Assembly: GCA_036620675.1 (NCBI GenBank)
Contig: JAZHEE010000004.1
Strand: one strand, 5' to 3'
Source: Jejubacter sp036620675
GTDB lineage: Bacteria; Pseudomonadota; Gammaproteobacteria; Enterobacterales; Enterobacteriaceae
DNA length: 64,000 nt
The notes beneath the pieces were generated by a model that was given only the letters and a program-made list of their open reading frames with translations, did no database searches and had not been told where the DNA came from. The position numbers and the translations under genes are program-made. Below are positions 1-8,359 of the stretch, one piece after another. Numbering within the stretch: the stretch's first letter is position 1; each line of letters begins with the position of its first letter.

Positions 1-1
1 T

Positions 2-2245
2 ATGGGGCAGCGCCTGATTAAGGCGCTGGATCAGCCGACGGCGGACGGCTTCGTCTATCGGGTGGATATGCGGCTGCGTCCGTTCGGCGACAGCGGCCCG
101 CTGGTACTGAGCTTCGCGGCGCTGGAAGATTACTATCAGGAGCAGGGGCGCGACTGGGAACGTTACGCCATGGTAAAAGCCCGCGTAATGGGCGCCCAGG
201 ATGATGCCGCCAGCCAGGAGCTACGCGCCATGCTGCGGCCCTTCGTGTTCCGGCGCTATATCGACTTTAGCGTGATTCAGTCCCTGCGCAGCATGAAGGG
301 AATGATCGCCCGCGAAGTGCGGCGCCGCGGCCTGACCGATAATATCAAGCTGGGAGCGGGGGGCATCCGAGAGGCAGAATTTATCGCTCAGGTATTCCAG
401 CTGATTCGCGGCGGCCGGGAACCGCAATTGCAGCAGCGTTCCCTGTTGCCTACCCTGACGGCCATCGGCGAGCTGCATCTGCTGGCGCCGGAAGATGTTG
501 ACGCACTACGTGAAGCTTATCTGTTCCTGCGTCGTCTTGAGAATCTGTTGCAGAGCATTAACGACGAACAGACCCAGACTCTGCCGCAGGACGCGCTGAA
601 TCGCGCTCGCCTGGCCTGGGGAATGGGCATGGCAGACTGGCAGTGCCTGCACACCCGGCTGGAACAGCATATGGCCGCGGTACGGCGTATTTTCGATGCG
701 CTGATCGGCGATGACGAGCCCGGTGGTGAAGAAGAGGCGGTGACTGAGTGCTGGCGAGGACTGTGGCTGGATGCGCTGGACGCCGACGAACGTATGCCGG
801 AGCTGGCACATCTGAGTGAAGAAGCGCGCCAGCAGCTGCTGGCGCAGCTGGCCGGCTTCCGGCGTGAAACCGACAAGCGCACCATTGGCCCGCGCGGCCG
901 TCAGGTGCTGGATCAGCTAATGCCGCGCCTGTTGAGCGAAATTTGCGTGCGCGATGATGCCGCGCTGACGCTGGCGCGTATCACGCCGCTGTTGAGCGGT
1001 ATCGTTTCGCGCACCACTTATCTGGAGCTGTTGACCGAGTTTCCCGGCGCCCTGAAGCATCTGATTCGACTGTGCGCCGCATCGCCGATGGTGGCCAATA
1101 AGCTGGGGCGCTATCCACTGCTGCTCGACGAACTGCTGGATCCCAATACCCTCTATCAGCCCACCGCGACCGACGCTTATCGCGACGAGCTGCGTCAGTA
1201 CCTGCTGCGGGTGCCGGAAGAAGACGAAGAGCAGCAGCTTGAAGCGCTGCGCCAGTTTAAGCAGGCCCAACTGCTGAGGGTGGCGGCCGCCGATATCGCC
1301 GGGACGTTGCCGGTGATGAAGGTCAGCGATCACCTTACCTGGCTGGCCGAAGCGATGATTGATGCCGTGGTACGCATGGCCTGGAATCAGATGGTGGCGC
1401 GCTTCGGCCAGCCCACACACCTGCGCGATCGCGAAGGGCGCGGCTTTGCGGTGGTGGGGTACGGTAAGCTGGGGGGATGGGAACTGGGCTACGGCTCCGA
1501 TCTCGACCTGGTGTTTCTGCACGATTGTCCGGCCACGGTGATGACCGACGGCGCCAGGGAGATAGACGGGCGTCAGTTCTATCTGCGACTGGCCCAGCGC
1601 ATTATGCATCTGTTCAGCACCCGCACTTCTTCCGGCGTGCTCTACGAAGTGGATGCCCGTCTGCGGCCTTCCGGTTCGGCGGGCATGCTGGTTACCACCC
1701 TGGAAGCATTCAGCGACTATCAGCAGAACGAAGCCTGGACCTGGGAACATCAGGCGCTGGTGCGCGCCAGAATGGTGTGGGGAGAGCCTGCCCTCGCAGA
1801 AGGCTTTGACCAGATTCGTCGTCAGGTGCTGGAAAAACCGCGTGATGCCGCCGCTCTGCGCGAAGAAGTGCGCGGCATGCGGGAAAAAATGCGTGCTCAT
1901 CTGGGCAACAAGCACCGGGGACGTTTCGATATTAAAGCTGATGAAGGCGGTATTACCGATATCGAATTTATCACCCAGTATCTGGTGCTGGCTCATGCCC
2001 ATACCCGGCCGCTGTTAACGCGCTGGTCTGACAATGTGCGGATTCTGGAGCTGCTGGCCAGAAGCGGGGTCATGGAGCAGGAAGAGGCGCAGGCGCTGAC
2101 CGATGCTTACACCCATTTGCGCGACGAGCTGCATCACCTGGCTCTGCAGGAACTGCCGGGCCATGTGGATCCTGCACTTTTCGAACGCGAACGGGCGCAG
2201 GTCACTGCCAGCTGGCAGAGGTGGTTGGGGTGCCAGGCGGTGTAA
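2..2245 (+). CDS. glnE: GlnE, glutamine synthetase adenylyltransferase/adenylyl-removing enzyme (5' truncated by window edge)
   Basis: Bifunctional cytosolic enzyme that adenylylates and deadenylylates glutamine synthetase in response to PII, setting nitrogen assimilation. The frame is open to the left edge; 747 codons are visible against about 946 in E. coli, so roughly 200 N-terminal residues lie outside and the ATG at base 2 is internal. Two nucleotidyltransferase repeats are recognisable: the end of the first (RVDMRLRPFG, near visible residue 20) and a complete second one with GYGSDLDLVFLH starting at about residue 496 and YEVDARLRPSG near 548. The first belongs to the adenylyl-removing half, the second to the adenylyl-transferring half. 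It precedes hldE by 49 bp, as in E. coli. No internal frameshift is seen. Confidence 0.96.
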   Translation: MGQRLIKALDQPTADGFVYRVDMRLRPFGDSGPLVLSFAALEDYYQEQGRDWERYAMVKARVMGAQDDAASQELRAMLRPFVFRRYIDFSVIQSLRSMKGMIAREVRRRGLTDNIKLGAGGIREAEFIAQVFQLIRGGREPQLQQRSLLPTLTAIGELHLLAPEDVDALREAYLFLRRLENLLQSINDEQTQTLPQDALNRARLAWGMGMADWQCLHTRLEQHMAAVRRIFDALIGDDEPGGEEEAVTECWRGLWLDALDADERMPELAHLSEEARQQLLAQLAGFRRETDKRTIGPRGRQVLDQLMPRLLSEICVRDDAALTLARITPLLSGIVSRTTYLELLTEFPGALKHLIRLCAASPMVANKLGRYPLLLDELLDPNTLYQPTATDAYRDELRQYLLRVPEEDEEQQLEALRQFKQAQLLRVAAADIAGTLPVMKVSDHLTWLAEAMIDAVVRMAWNQMVARFGQPTHLRDREGRGFAVVGYGKLGGWELGYGSDLDLVFLHDCPATVMTDGAREIDGRQFYLRLAQRIMHLFSTRTSSGVLYEVDARLRPSGSAGMLVTTLEAFSDYQQNEAWTWEHQALVRARMVWGEPALAEGFDQIRRQVLEKPRDAAALREEVRGMREKMRAHLGNKHRGRFDIKADEGGITDIEFITQYLVLAHAHTRPLLTRWSDNVRILELLARSGVMEQEEAQALTDAYTHLRDELHHLALQELPGHVDPALFERERAQVTASWQRWLGCQAV

Positions 2246-2294
2246 TTATGCTATTATCGCGCCAGATTCGAAGTTTCTCGCTGGAGAGTCAGAA

Positions 2295-3731
2295 ATGAAA
2301 GTAACGCTGCCCGAATTCACGCGCGCAGGCGTCATGGTGGTTGGGGATGTCATGCTGGATCGCTACTGGTATGGCCCCACCAGCCGCATTTCCCCGGAAG
2401 CCCCGGTGCCGGTGGTGAAGGTGGACACGATTGAAGAGCGCCCCGGCGGCGCGGCTAATGTGGCGATGAACATCGCCTCGCTTGGCGCTTCGTCGCGGCT
2501 GGTTGGCCTGACCGGCATCGACGATGCGGCGCGGGCCCTGAGCAAAGCGCTGGCCGACGTCAATGTGAAGTGCGATTTCGTCTCGGTGCCGACTCATCCC
2601 ACCATTACCAAACTGCGGGTGCTGTCGCGTAACCAGCAGTTGATCCGCCTGGATTTCGAAGAGGGATTCGAAGGGGTCGATGCCGAGCCGATGCATGAGC
2701 GCATCAATCAGGCGCTACCGCAGATCGGTGCGCTGGTGCTTTCCGACTACGCCAAAGGGGCGCTGGCCAGCGTACAGCAGATGATTCAGCTGGCGCGCAA
2801 AGCGGGCGTTCCGGTACTTATCGATCCGAAAGGCGCCGATTTTGAGCGTTATCGTGGCGCGACGCTGCTGACGCCTAACCTCTCTGAATTCGAGGCGGTG
2901 GCAGGCAAGTGCCGCAGCGTTGACGAGATCGTTGAGCGCGGTATGAAGCTGATTAGCGACTTCGAACTGTCCGCATTGCTGGTGACCCGCTCTGAACAGG
3001 GTATGACGCTGCTGCAGCCGGGTAAGGCGCCGTTTCATCTGCCGACCCAGGCCCAGGAAGTGTATGACGTGACCGGCGCCGGGGATACCGTTATCGGCGT
3101 GCTGGCGGCAACGCTGGCAGCCGGGAATTCGCTGGAAGAGGCCTGTTTCTTCGCCAATGCTGCGGCAGGCGTTGTGGTCGGCAAGCTGGGAACCTCTACG
3201 GTGTCGCCGGTTGAACTGGAAAACGCGGTACGCGGTCGTTCAGAGACGGGGTTCGGCGTGATGAGCGAAGCAGGGCTTAAGCAGGCCGTGGCCGATGCCC
3301 GCAAACGCGGCGAGAAGGTGGTGATGACCAACGGCGTGTTTGACATTCTGCACGCGGGCCATGTTTCCTATCTGGCCAACGCCCGTAAGCTGGGGGACCG
3401 GTTGATAGTCGCCGTGAACAGCGACGCCTCTACCCGCCGACTGAAAGGCGACAGCCGCCCGGTAAATCCGCAGGATCAGCGGATGGACGTTCTGGCGGCT
3501 CTGGAAGCCGTGGACTGGGTGGTGCCTTTTGAAGAGGATACCCCGCAGCGCCTGATCGCGGAGATCCTGCCGGATCTGCTGGTGAAGGGGGGGGATTATA
3601 AGCCGGAAGAGATTGCGGGCAGTAAAGAGGTGTGGGCCAACGGTGGCGAAGTGAAGGTTCTGAACTTCGAAGATGGCTGTTCCACCACCAACATCATTCG
3701 CCGGATCCGCGAGGAGGCGAAAGGCGAATAA
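2295..3731 (+). CDS. hldE: HldE, bifunctional heptose 7-phosphate kinase/heptose 1-phosphate adenylyltransferase
   Basis: Makes ADP-D-glycero-beta-D-manno-heptose for the LPS inner core: an N-terminal ribokinase-like domain (about residues 1-320) phosphorylates C1 of heptose 7-phosphate and a C-terminal cytidylyltransferase-like domain (about 345-478) transfers AMP. The kinase anion-hole/base motif GAGDT carries the catalytic Asp264; the nucleotidyltransferase HxGH motif is H353-A-G-H356 in TNGVFDILHAGH. Length 478 aa against 477 in E. coli. The frame is open further upstream into glnE, but the start at 2295 (MKVTLPEFTRAG) is preceded by a CTGGAGAG ribosome-binding site and matches the family N-terminus. 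A convergent terminator follows. Confidence 0.97.
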   Translation: MKVTLPEFTRAGVMVVGDVMLDRYWYGPTSRISPEAPVPVVKVDTIEERPGGAANVAMNIASLGASSRLVGLTGIDDAARALSKALADVNVKCDFVSVPTHPTITKLRVLSRNQQLIRLDFEEGFEGVDAEPMHERINQALPQIGALVLSDYAKGALASVQQMIQLARKAGVPVLIDPKGADFERYRGATLLTPNLSEFEAVAGKCRSVDEIVERGMKLISDFELSALLVTRSEQGMTLLQPGKAPFHLPTQAQEVYDVTGAGDTVIGVLAATLAAGNSLEEACFFANAAAGVVVGKLGTSTVSPVELENAVRGRSETGFGVMSEAGLKQAVADARKRGEKVVMTNGVFDILHAGHVSYLANARKLGDRLIVAVNSDASTRRLKGDSRPVNPQDQRMDVLAALEAVDWVVPFEEDTPQRLIAEILPDLLVKGGDYKPEEIAGSKEVWANGGEVKVLNFEDGCSTTNIIRRIREEAKGE

Positions 3732-3737
3732 CGCGAT

Positions 3738-3759
3738 AGCGGGAGGTGTTCCTCCCGCT
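3738..3759. terminator. Bidirectional terminator between hldE and ubiK
   Basis: An inverted repeat AGCGGGAGG-TGTT-CCTCCCGCT lies between two convergent genes, 6 bp after the hldE stop and 7 bp before the ubiK stop. A rho-independent role is inferred; the T-tract is short. Confidence 0.7.
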
Positions 3760-3766
3760 TATTGAA

Positions 3767-4048
3767 TCAGGCCTGCGGCGTCTGCTGATCGTCGTCGACT
3801 GGGGTTTTATCCCTGTTTTCCAGCTCATTCAGACGCTGCTCCAGCGCGGTCAGCTTTTCGCGGGTGCGCAGCAGAACCTGGGTTTGCACGTCGAACTCCT
3901 CGCGGCTTACCAGATCCAGGCGATTAAGCTGCGACTGCAGCACCTGGCGGATTTTCTTTTCCACATCTTCCCCGAATTCGCGAATCCCTTTCGGCATCGA
4001 CTCATGGACCTGACGGGCTATCTGTTCAATTTTTTTCGGGTCAATCAT
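3767..4048 (-). CDS. ubiK: UbiK, ubiquinone biosynthesis accessory factor (YqiC/BMFP family)
   Basis: Small accessory protein needed for efficient aerobic ubiquinone synthesis; the E. coli protein binds UbiJ and lipids. The 93-residue product starts MIDPKKIEQIARQVHES and ends with an acidic coiled coil (TREKLTALEQRLNELENR, roughly residues 61-79), the hallmark of this family; E. coli has 96 residues. It is convergent with hldE and divergent from the ribB leader, the same setting as in E. coli. No unusual residues. Confidence 0.93.
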   Translation of the reverse strand: MIDPKKIEQIARQVHESMPKGIREFGEDVEKKIRQVLQSQLNRLDLVSREEFDVQTQVLLRTREKLTALEQRLNELENRDKTPVDDDQQTPQA

Positions 4049-4075
4049 AGCGGGTTTCCCTGAGATAAATAAGGT

Positions 4076-4280
4076 GTATACCCGTCATACTTCAAGTTGC
4101 ATATGCGTTGGCTGCGCTCAGTTATTCGGCCCATCCATGGGCCTCACCCTTTCAGGGCCGCACTTATCGTGCGTTCAAATCTGTTCCTGACAGATTTGTC
4201 ACCCCAGTCACTTACTTGAGTAAGCTTCTGGGGATTCACTCTCTTGCCGCCTTCCTGCAACTCGAATTATTTAGGGCGTA
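4076..4280. repeat. Imperfect palindromic intergenic element (YPAL-like dispersed enterobacterial repeat)
   Basis: About 205 bp with ends that are imperfect inverted copies of each other: TATACCCGTCATACTTCAAG at the left and TGCAACTCGAATTATTTAGG at the right, with inner pairs CAAGTTGCA/TGCAACTCG. It also holds the internal palindromic stretch around ACTTACTTGAGTAAG. I recognise this as a dispersed, non-coding repeat of enterobacterial chromosomes resembling the Yersinia palindromic (YPAL) type; the family name is from memory. It lies between ubiK and the ribB promoter. A 16-bp exact copy of its left end in reverse orientation is at 12204-12219. Confidence 0.7.
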
Positions 4281-4368
4281 TTGCGTTAATTGTAATGCCT
4301 GATGCGCGGCGGATAAACCTGTAATCATGCTTTTGGCTTCTGCCGCAAACATCGATCCCGAAACCTCA

Positions 4369-4397
4369 TTGCCGGGTAAAGTAATTAGCGTTATAGT
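4369..4397 (+). promoter_or_regulatory. Likely sigma-70 promoter of ribB
   Basis: TTGCCG (-35, 4 of 6 consensus) and TATAGT (-10, 5 of 6) are separated by exactly 17 bp, placing the start of transcription near 4404, at the first base of the FMN riboswitch. Position and spacing support it; activity is inferred. Confidence 0.7.
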
Positions 4398-4405
4398 GAT
4401 CCTGC

Positions 4406-4563
4406 TTATTCTCAGGGCGGGGCGAAATTCCCCACCGGCGGTAAATCAGTTCGAATCCAGCAGGATGACTGAAAGCCCGCGAGCACTCCGGAATTCATCC
4501 GGAGGTTAGCAGATCCGGTGTAATTCCGGAGCCGACGGTTAAAGTCCGGATGGGAGAGGATAA
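4406..4563 (+). promoter_or_regulatory. FMN riboswitch (RFN element) in the ribB leader
   Basis: The leader carries the conserved RFN core blocks in order: TCAGGGCGGGG...CCCCACCGGCGGTAA, AGCCCGCGAGC, TCCGGTGTAATTCCGGAGCCGACGG (broken here into TCCGGTG...GCCGACGG), AGTCCGGATGG-GAGAGGAT. These are the signature segments of FMN aptamers. In E. coli the same leader is also listed as the small RNA sroG. FMN binding represses ribB. The expression platform lies in the 110 bp before the ribB start, with a GCCGTTTTTTCGGC-type hairpin near 4601-4614. Confidence 0.96.
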
Positions 4564-4673
4564 CGATTCTGTCGGGCGCTACCCGCTCACGTTATTGTAA
4601 TGCCGTTTTTTCGGCACACTCCTAAGACAGCCCTGGTTCTGGTAATCCATAATTTTAATGAGGTTAATTTACC

Positions 4674-5327
4674 ATGAATCAGACTCTGCTTTCCGAATTT
4701 GGCACGCCTTTCCAGCGTGTCGAAAATGCACTGGCCGCACTGCGCGAAGGGCGCGGCGCGATGGTGCTGGATGATGAAGATCGCGAAAACGAAGGCGATA
4801 TGATCTTTGCCGCTGAAAATATGACCGTAGAGCAGATGGCGCTGACCATCCGTCACGGCAGCGGTATTGTCTGCCTGTGCCTGACCGAAGCGCGTCGCCA
4901 GCAGCTTGACCTGCCGATGATGGTTGAGAACAACACCAGCGCCTACGGCACCGGCTTCACCGTGACCATAGAGGCTGCCGAAGGCGTAACCACCGGGGTT
5001 TCCGCAGCAGACCGCCTGACTACGGTACGCGCCGCCATCGCCGATAACGCCAAACCCTCTGATCTGCATCGCCCGGGCCATGTGTTCCCGCTGCGCGCAC
5101 GCGAAGGTGGGGTGCTGACCCGCGGCGGCCACACCGAAGCGACCATCGATCTGGTGACTCTGGCTGGCCTGAAGCCGTCGGGCGTGCTGTGCGAACTGAC
5201 CAACGATGATGGTACTATGGCGCGCGCGCCGGAGTGCATCGCTTTTGCCCGCCAGCACGATATGGCCGTGGTCACTATCGAAGATCTGGTGGCTTATCGC
5301 CGTGAGCATGAGCGTAAAGCCAGCTAA
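4674..5327 (+). CDS. ribB: RibB, 3,4-dihydroxy-2-butanone 4-phosphate synthase
   Basis: Converts ribulose 5-phosphate to formate and 3,4-dihydroxy-2-butanone 4-phosphate, one of the two branch precursors of riboflavin. Length 217 aa equals the E. coli enzyme. The acidic metal/substrate loop DDEDRENEGD is at residues about 33-42, and the HGSGIVC and RPGHVFPL segments typical of DHBP synthases follow. The start ATG at 4674 lies behind an ATGAGG ribosome-binding site. It is a single-gene unit under the FMN riboswitch and ends at a strong terminator. Confidence 0.97.
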   Translation: MNQTLLSEFGTPFQRVENALAALREGRGAMVLDDEDRENEGDMIFAAENMTVEQMALTIRHGSGIVCLCLTEARRQQLDLPMMVENNTSAYGTGFTVTIEAAEGVTTGVSAADRLTTVRAAIADNAKPSDLHRPGHVFPLRAREGGVLTRGGHTEATIDLVTLAGLKPSGVLCELTNDDGTMARAPECIAFARQHDMAVVTIEDLVAYRREHERKAS

Positions 5328-5353
5328 ACGGATGTTGATTCCTTAAGTTGCAT

Positions 5354-5380
5354 AAAAAACCCCGCCAGAGCGGGGTTTTT
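5354..5380. terminator. Rho-independent terminator after ribB (bidirectional with zupT)
   Basis: AAAAAACCCCG-CCAGAG-CGGGGTTTTT: a GC stem flanked by A and T tracts on both sides, between the convergent ribB and zupT genes. Confidence 0.9.
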
Positions 5381-5399
5381 GCATTGTGGCGGCGTAGAT

Positions 5400-6173
5400 T
5401 CAGCCGATACCCGCGCTCTGCAACAGCGTCAGGCTGAATCCCATCACTGACATACCGCACAGCACGCCGTAGCTTGGGTTGTTATGCGGATCGATCTCCC
5501 TGGCCAGCGGCATCAGTTCATCTACCGACAGCGCTACCATTATTCCGGCCACCGCCGCCATGATGGCGGCCATCATCACCGGCGAGACCAGGCTGCCGAG
5601 GATAAGCCAGGCCAGAACCCCACCAAGAATTTCAGCGAACCCCGAGATACCTGACCAGAAAATGGCTTTTCGCCGCGAGCCGGTAGCGGCATAGACAGGC
5701 CCAGCCACCGCCAGTCCCTCGGGAATATTATGTAGCGCCACGGCCAGGGCGATGCCCGCGCCCAGCTCCAGATCGCTGCTGGCGGTGACAAAGGTGGCAA
5801 TGCCTTCGGGAAAGTTGTGCAGGCTGATGCCCAGGGTGAGCAGCAACGCGGTACGACGCAAATTACGCTTTTTTTTGTTCAGGGTACCGTCGAGCAGATC
5901 CTGAGGATGGGCATGGGGCAGTATGCGATCCAGCGCGAAGTAGCCCAGCAGTCCCAGCATAAACATGCCGTAACCGATGACCGGCGACATCCCGGGCGTA
6001 TCCAGCGCGGCCGGCAGCATCTCCATCAGAGAGATCAGTAGCATAATGCCGGCAGCGAAGCCGAGTGAAAATGCCAGCACCCGATTGGAAGGCTTCTGGC
6101 CAATCACCCCGAAGAAGGCGCCGATAAAGGTGGCACCTCCTGCCAGCAGAGTCAGGATCAGAGGGGCAGACAT
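5400..6173 (-). CDS. zupT: ZupT, ZIP-family divalent metal importer
   Basis: Inner-membrane importer with broad specificity (Zn, Fe, Mn and Co in E. coli). The 257-residue product has eight predicted hydrophobic segments; the conserved ZIP metal-site helices are visible as HNFPEG (about residues 119-124) and HNIPEGLAVAGPV (about 147-159). Length equals E. coli ZupT. The start ATG at 6173 is 15 bp downstream of a Fur-box-like sequence. It is a single-gene unit, convergent with ribB and divergent from ygiD. Confidence 0.95.
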   Translation of the reverse strand: MSAPLILTLLAGGATFIGAFFGVIGQKPSNRVLAFSLGFAAGIMLLISLMEMLPAALDTPGMSPVIGYGMFMLGLLGYFALDRILPHAHPQDLLDGTLNKKKRNLRRTALLLTLGISLHNFPEGIATFVTASSDLELGAGIALAVALHNIPEGLAVAGPVYAATGSRRKAIFWSGISGFAEILGGVLAWLILGSLVSPVMMAAIMAAVAGIMVALSVDELMPLAREIDPHNNPSYGVLCGMSVMGFSLTLLQSAGIG

Positions 6174-6188
6174 CTCAAACTCCTTGAT

Positions 6189-6207
6189 GATAATGATTAT
6201 TATTCAT
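6189..6207 (-). promoter_or_regulatory. Fur-box-like operator upstream of zupT
   Basis: GATAATGATTATTATTCAT matches the 19-bp Fur consensus at 14 positions, with a perfect first GATAATGAT half. It lies 16 bp before the zupT start codon, so bound repressor would block the leader or promoter. Iron control of this zupT is inferred. Confidence 0.5.
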
Positions 6208-6369
6208 GCTATCGGGTGGCCGTAAAAAAAGCGACACCGCTGCCGGTGTTTTACAGAATGCTTACATTCAAATTTCCTGACAGTCTCCATCACGCTTCTC
6301 CGGCATCTTCGCTGGCCGAAAATAGGTATGGTGTCATGAACAACATTACCATGTTCAGGACACCTGTTT

Positions 6370-7161
6370 ATGACGATTCGCCCAATGCCGGCACTTTTTC
6401 TTGGTCACGGCAGCCCGATGAACGTGCTGGAAGATAACCCATATACCCGCAGCTGGCGACAGCTGGCAGAGGCGCTACCGCGACCAAAGGCCATTGTGGC
6501 GATTTCCGCCCACTGGTATACCCGCGGCACCTTTGCGACAGCCATGGAACAACCGCGCACTATCCATGATTTCGGCGGTTTTCCGCAGGCGCTGTACGAT
6601 ACGCGGTATCCGGCCCTTGGCTGCCCGGCTCTGGCGCGAGAGATAGCGGAGCGGCTGGCGCCGGTTCCGGTGGCGCTGGATAAAGATGGCTGGGGCTTTG
6701 ACCACGGTAGCTGGGGCGTATTGATTAAGATGTACCCCACGGCAGATATTCCTGTCGTGCAACTGAGTATTGACGCTACGCAGCCTGCGCACTGGCATCT
6801 GGAGGTGGGGCAGCGTCTGGCCGCCCTGCGTGAACAGGGGATACTGCTGCTGGCCAGCGGAAATGTCGTTCATAACCTGCGGATGGCGCGTCGTCAGGAG
6901 GAAGGAGCGGCTTATCCCTGGGCTGAATCTTTTAACCAGTTTGTTAAACACAACCTGACCTGGCGCGGCCCGGCCGCCCGGCATCCACTGGCGCATTATC
7001 TGGAGCATGAAGGGGGGATATTGGCAAACCCGACGCCGGAGCATTTCCTGCCGCTATTGTATATCCTGGGCGCCTGGAACGGAGAAGAACCGGTAACGTT
7101 ACCGACTGAAGGGATAGAGATGGGATCCCTGAGCATGCTGTCGGTTCAGGTGGGTGAATAG
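6370..7161 (+). CDS. ygiD: YgiD, LigB-family 4,5-DOPA extradiol dioxygenase-like protein
   Basis: Member of the LigB/DODA extradiol dioxygenase superfamily; E. coli YgiD has DOPA 4,5-dioxygenase activity in vitro and its physiological substrate is not established. The 263-residue product has the family pattern: LFLGHGSPMNVL at the N-terminus (metal His), AHWYTRG, DHGSWGVL and GNVVHNLR, whose histidines form the metal site. The start (MTIRPMPALFLGHG) matches the E. coli N-terminus. Single-gene unit ending at a hairpin, convergent with ygiC. Confidence 0.93.
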   Translation: MTIRPMPALFLGHGSPMNVLEDNPYTRSWRQLAEALPRPKAIVAISAHWYTRGTFATAMEQPRTIHDFGGFPQALYDTRYPALGCPALAREIAERLAPVPVALDKDGWGFDHGSWGVLIKMYPTADIPVVQLSIDATQPAHWHLEVGQRLAALREQGILLLASGNVVHNLRMARRQEEGAAYPWAESFNQFVKHNLTWRGPAARHPLAHYLEHEGGILANPTPEHFLPLLYILGAWNGEEPVTLPTEGIEMGSLSMLSVQVGE

Positions 7162-7166
7162 AACAA

Positions 7167-7185
7167 CCGGGGGCATTCCCCCCGG
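7167..7185. terminator. Hairpin between convergent ygiD and ygiC
   Basis: CCGGGGG-CATTC-CCCCCGG, a 7-bp all-GC stem 6 bp after the ygiD stop and 8 bp before the ygiC stop. No long T-tract, so the terminator role is inferred from position. Confidence 0.6.
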
Positions 7186-7192
7186 CTCAGGG

Positions 7193-8356
7193 CTACTCGC
7201 CGATAAAGCTGTGGGGATAGAAGCGTGACAGATCCTGAGTGATAAGCTCCCGGTCTTCACGGATCCCGATGCCGGCCGGCTGGTCGTCTATCAGCCAGCT
7301 GCCAATCAGCGTATAGCTATCGCCGAACTTAGGCAACGGGTGGAACTGTTGGATGATATAGCCTTCTTCTCCGTAAGGGCCGTCCACCCGGGCTATCTCC
7401 TGACCTTTCTCGATAATGCGCACATTAGCGCCTTCACGGGAAAAGATCGGTTTTACCACGTATTTTTCCAGCTCCGGATGATCCTCGTCGGCGAAGTAAG
7501 CCGGCAGCAGGTTCGGGTGGTTGGGGAACATCTCCCAGAGCATTGGCAACAATGCCTTATTGGACAGAATGCTCTTCCAGGCGGGTTCCAGCCAGCGTAC
7601 ACCGGCATCTTCCAGCTTGGTCGAAAACATTTCGCGCAGCATAAATTCCCACGGATAGAGCTTGAACAGGTTACTGATTACCTGATCCTGCATATCCGTG
7701 AACTGCCCTTTTTCCCCCAGACCAATATCTTCAATATAGAGAAACTCACTGGCGAGTCCGGCTTCGCTGGCGCAATCCTGTAGATACTGTACGGTACCGC
7801 GATCTTCTACCGTATCGCGGCAGCAGGTGAAGTGCAGCAGGTTAAAACCGGACTGCGCTTTAAGCTGTGCGAAGCGTTCGATCAGTTTTTCCTGCAGGCT
7901 GTTGAACTGATCGCTGTCGGGCGGCAGATTGCCGGCGGCTATCTGATCTTCCAGCCAGATCCACTGAAAAAAAGCGGCTTCGTACAGCGAGGTGGGCGTA
8001 TCGGCGTTATTTTCCAGCAGCTTTGGCTCGCCGCTGCCGTCCCACGCCAGATCCAGACGTGAATAGAGCGAAGGCTGATGGCTGTTCCAGGACTGGCGGA
8101 CAAAATCGCGCACGTGCTTTGGAATGCGGAATCTGTCCATCAGTTCATCACTGGCGACCACCCGTTTGGCAACCTGCAGGCACATCTGATGCAGTTCGGC
8201 AGTGACCTCTTCCAGCTTTTCGATCTGGGCCAGCGTCAGGCGGTAATACGCCTCTTCACTCCAGTAGGGCTCGCCGTGCATAGTGTGGAAGTTGAAGCCG
8301 TATTCGGCGGCCTTTTCGCGCCAGTCCGGACGCTCGCTAATGGCGACTCTTTCCAT
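7193..8356 (-). CDS. ygiC: YgiC, glutathionylspermidine synthase-like ATP-grasp protein
   Basis: Homologous to the synthetase (amide-bond forming) half of glutathionylspermidine synthase; no glutathionylspermidine activity has been shown for E. coli YgiC, so the reaction stays open. The 387-residue length equals the E. coli protein (386). ATP-grasp-like features are seen in YVVKPIFSREGANVRII and the C-terminal SWLIDDQPAGIGIRED. It starts 3 bp after ygiB, giving the gene order tolC-ygiB-ygiC on one strand. Confidence 0.93.
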   Translation of the reverse strand: MERVAISERPDWREKAAEYGFNFHTMHGEPYWSEEAYYRLTLAQIEKLEEVTAELHQMCLQVAKRVVASDELMDRFRIPKHVRDFVRQSWNSHQPSLYSRLDLAWDGSGEPKLLENNADTPTSLYEAAFFQWIWLEDQIAAGNLPPDSDQFNSLQEKLIERFAQLKAQSGFNLLHFTCCRDTVEDRGTVQYLQDCASEAGLASEFLYIEDIGLGEKGQFTDMQDQVISNLFKLYPWEFMLREMFSTKLEDAGVRWLEPAWKSILSNKALLPMLWEMFPNHPNLLPAYFADEDHPELEKYVVKPIFSREGANVRIIEKGQEIARVDGPYGEEGYIIQQFHPLPKFGDSYTLIGSWLIDDQPAGIGIREDRELITQDLSRFYPHSFIGE

Positions 8357-8359
8357 GGA

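Noticed and set aside
917..2002. Long minus-strand open frame (361 codons) inside glnE
   Set aside because: It is antisense to the conserved glnE frame, His/Gln-rich as expected for reverse reading of a GC-rich gene, and has no ribosome-binding site.
4297..4320. REP-like GCCTGATGCGCGGCGGATAAACC
   Set aside because: Only a partial match to one REP arm with no inverted partner.
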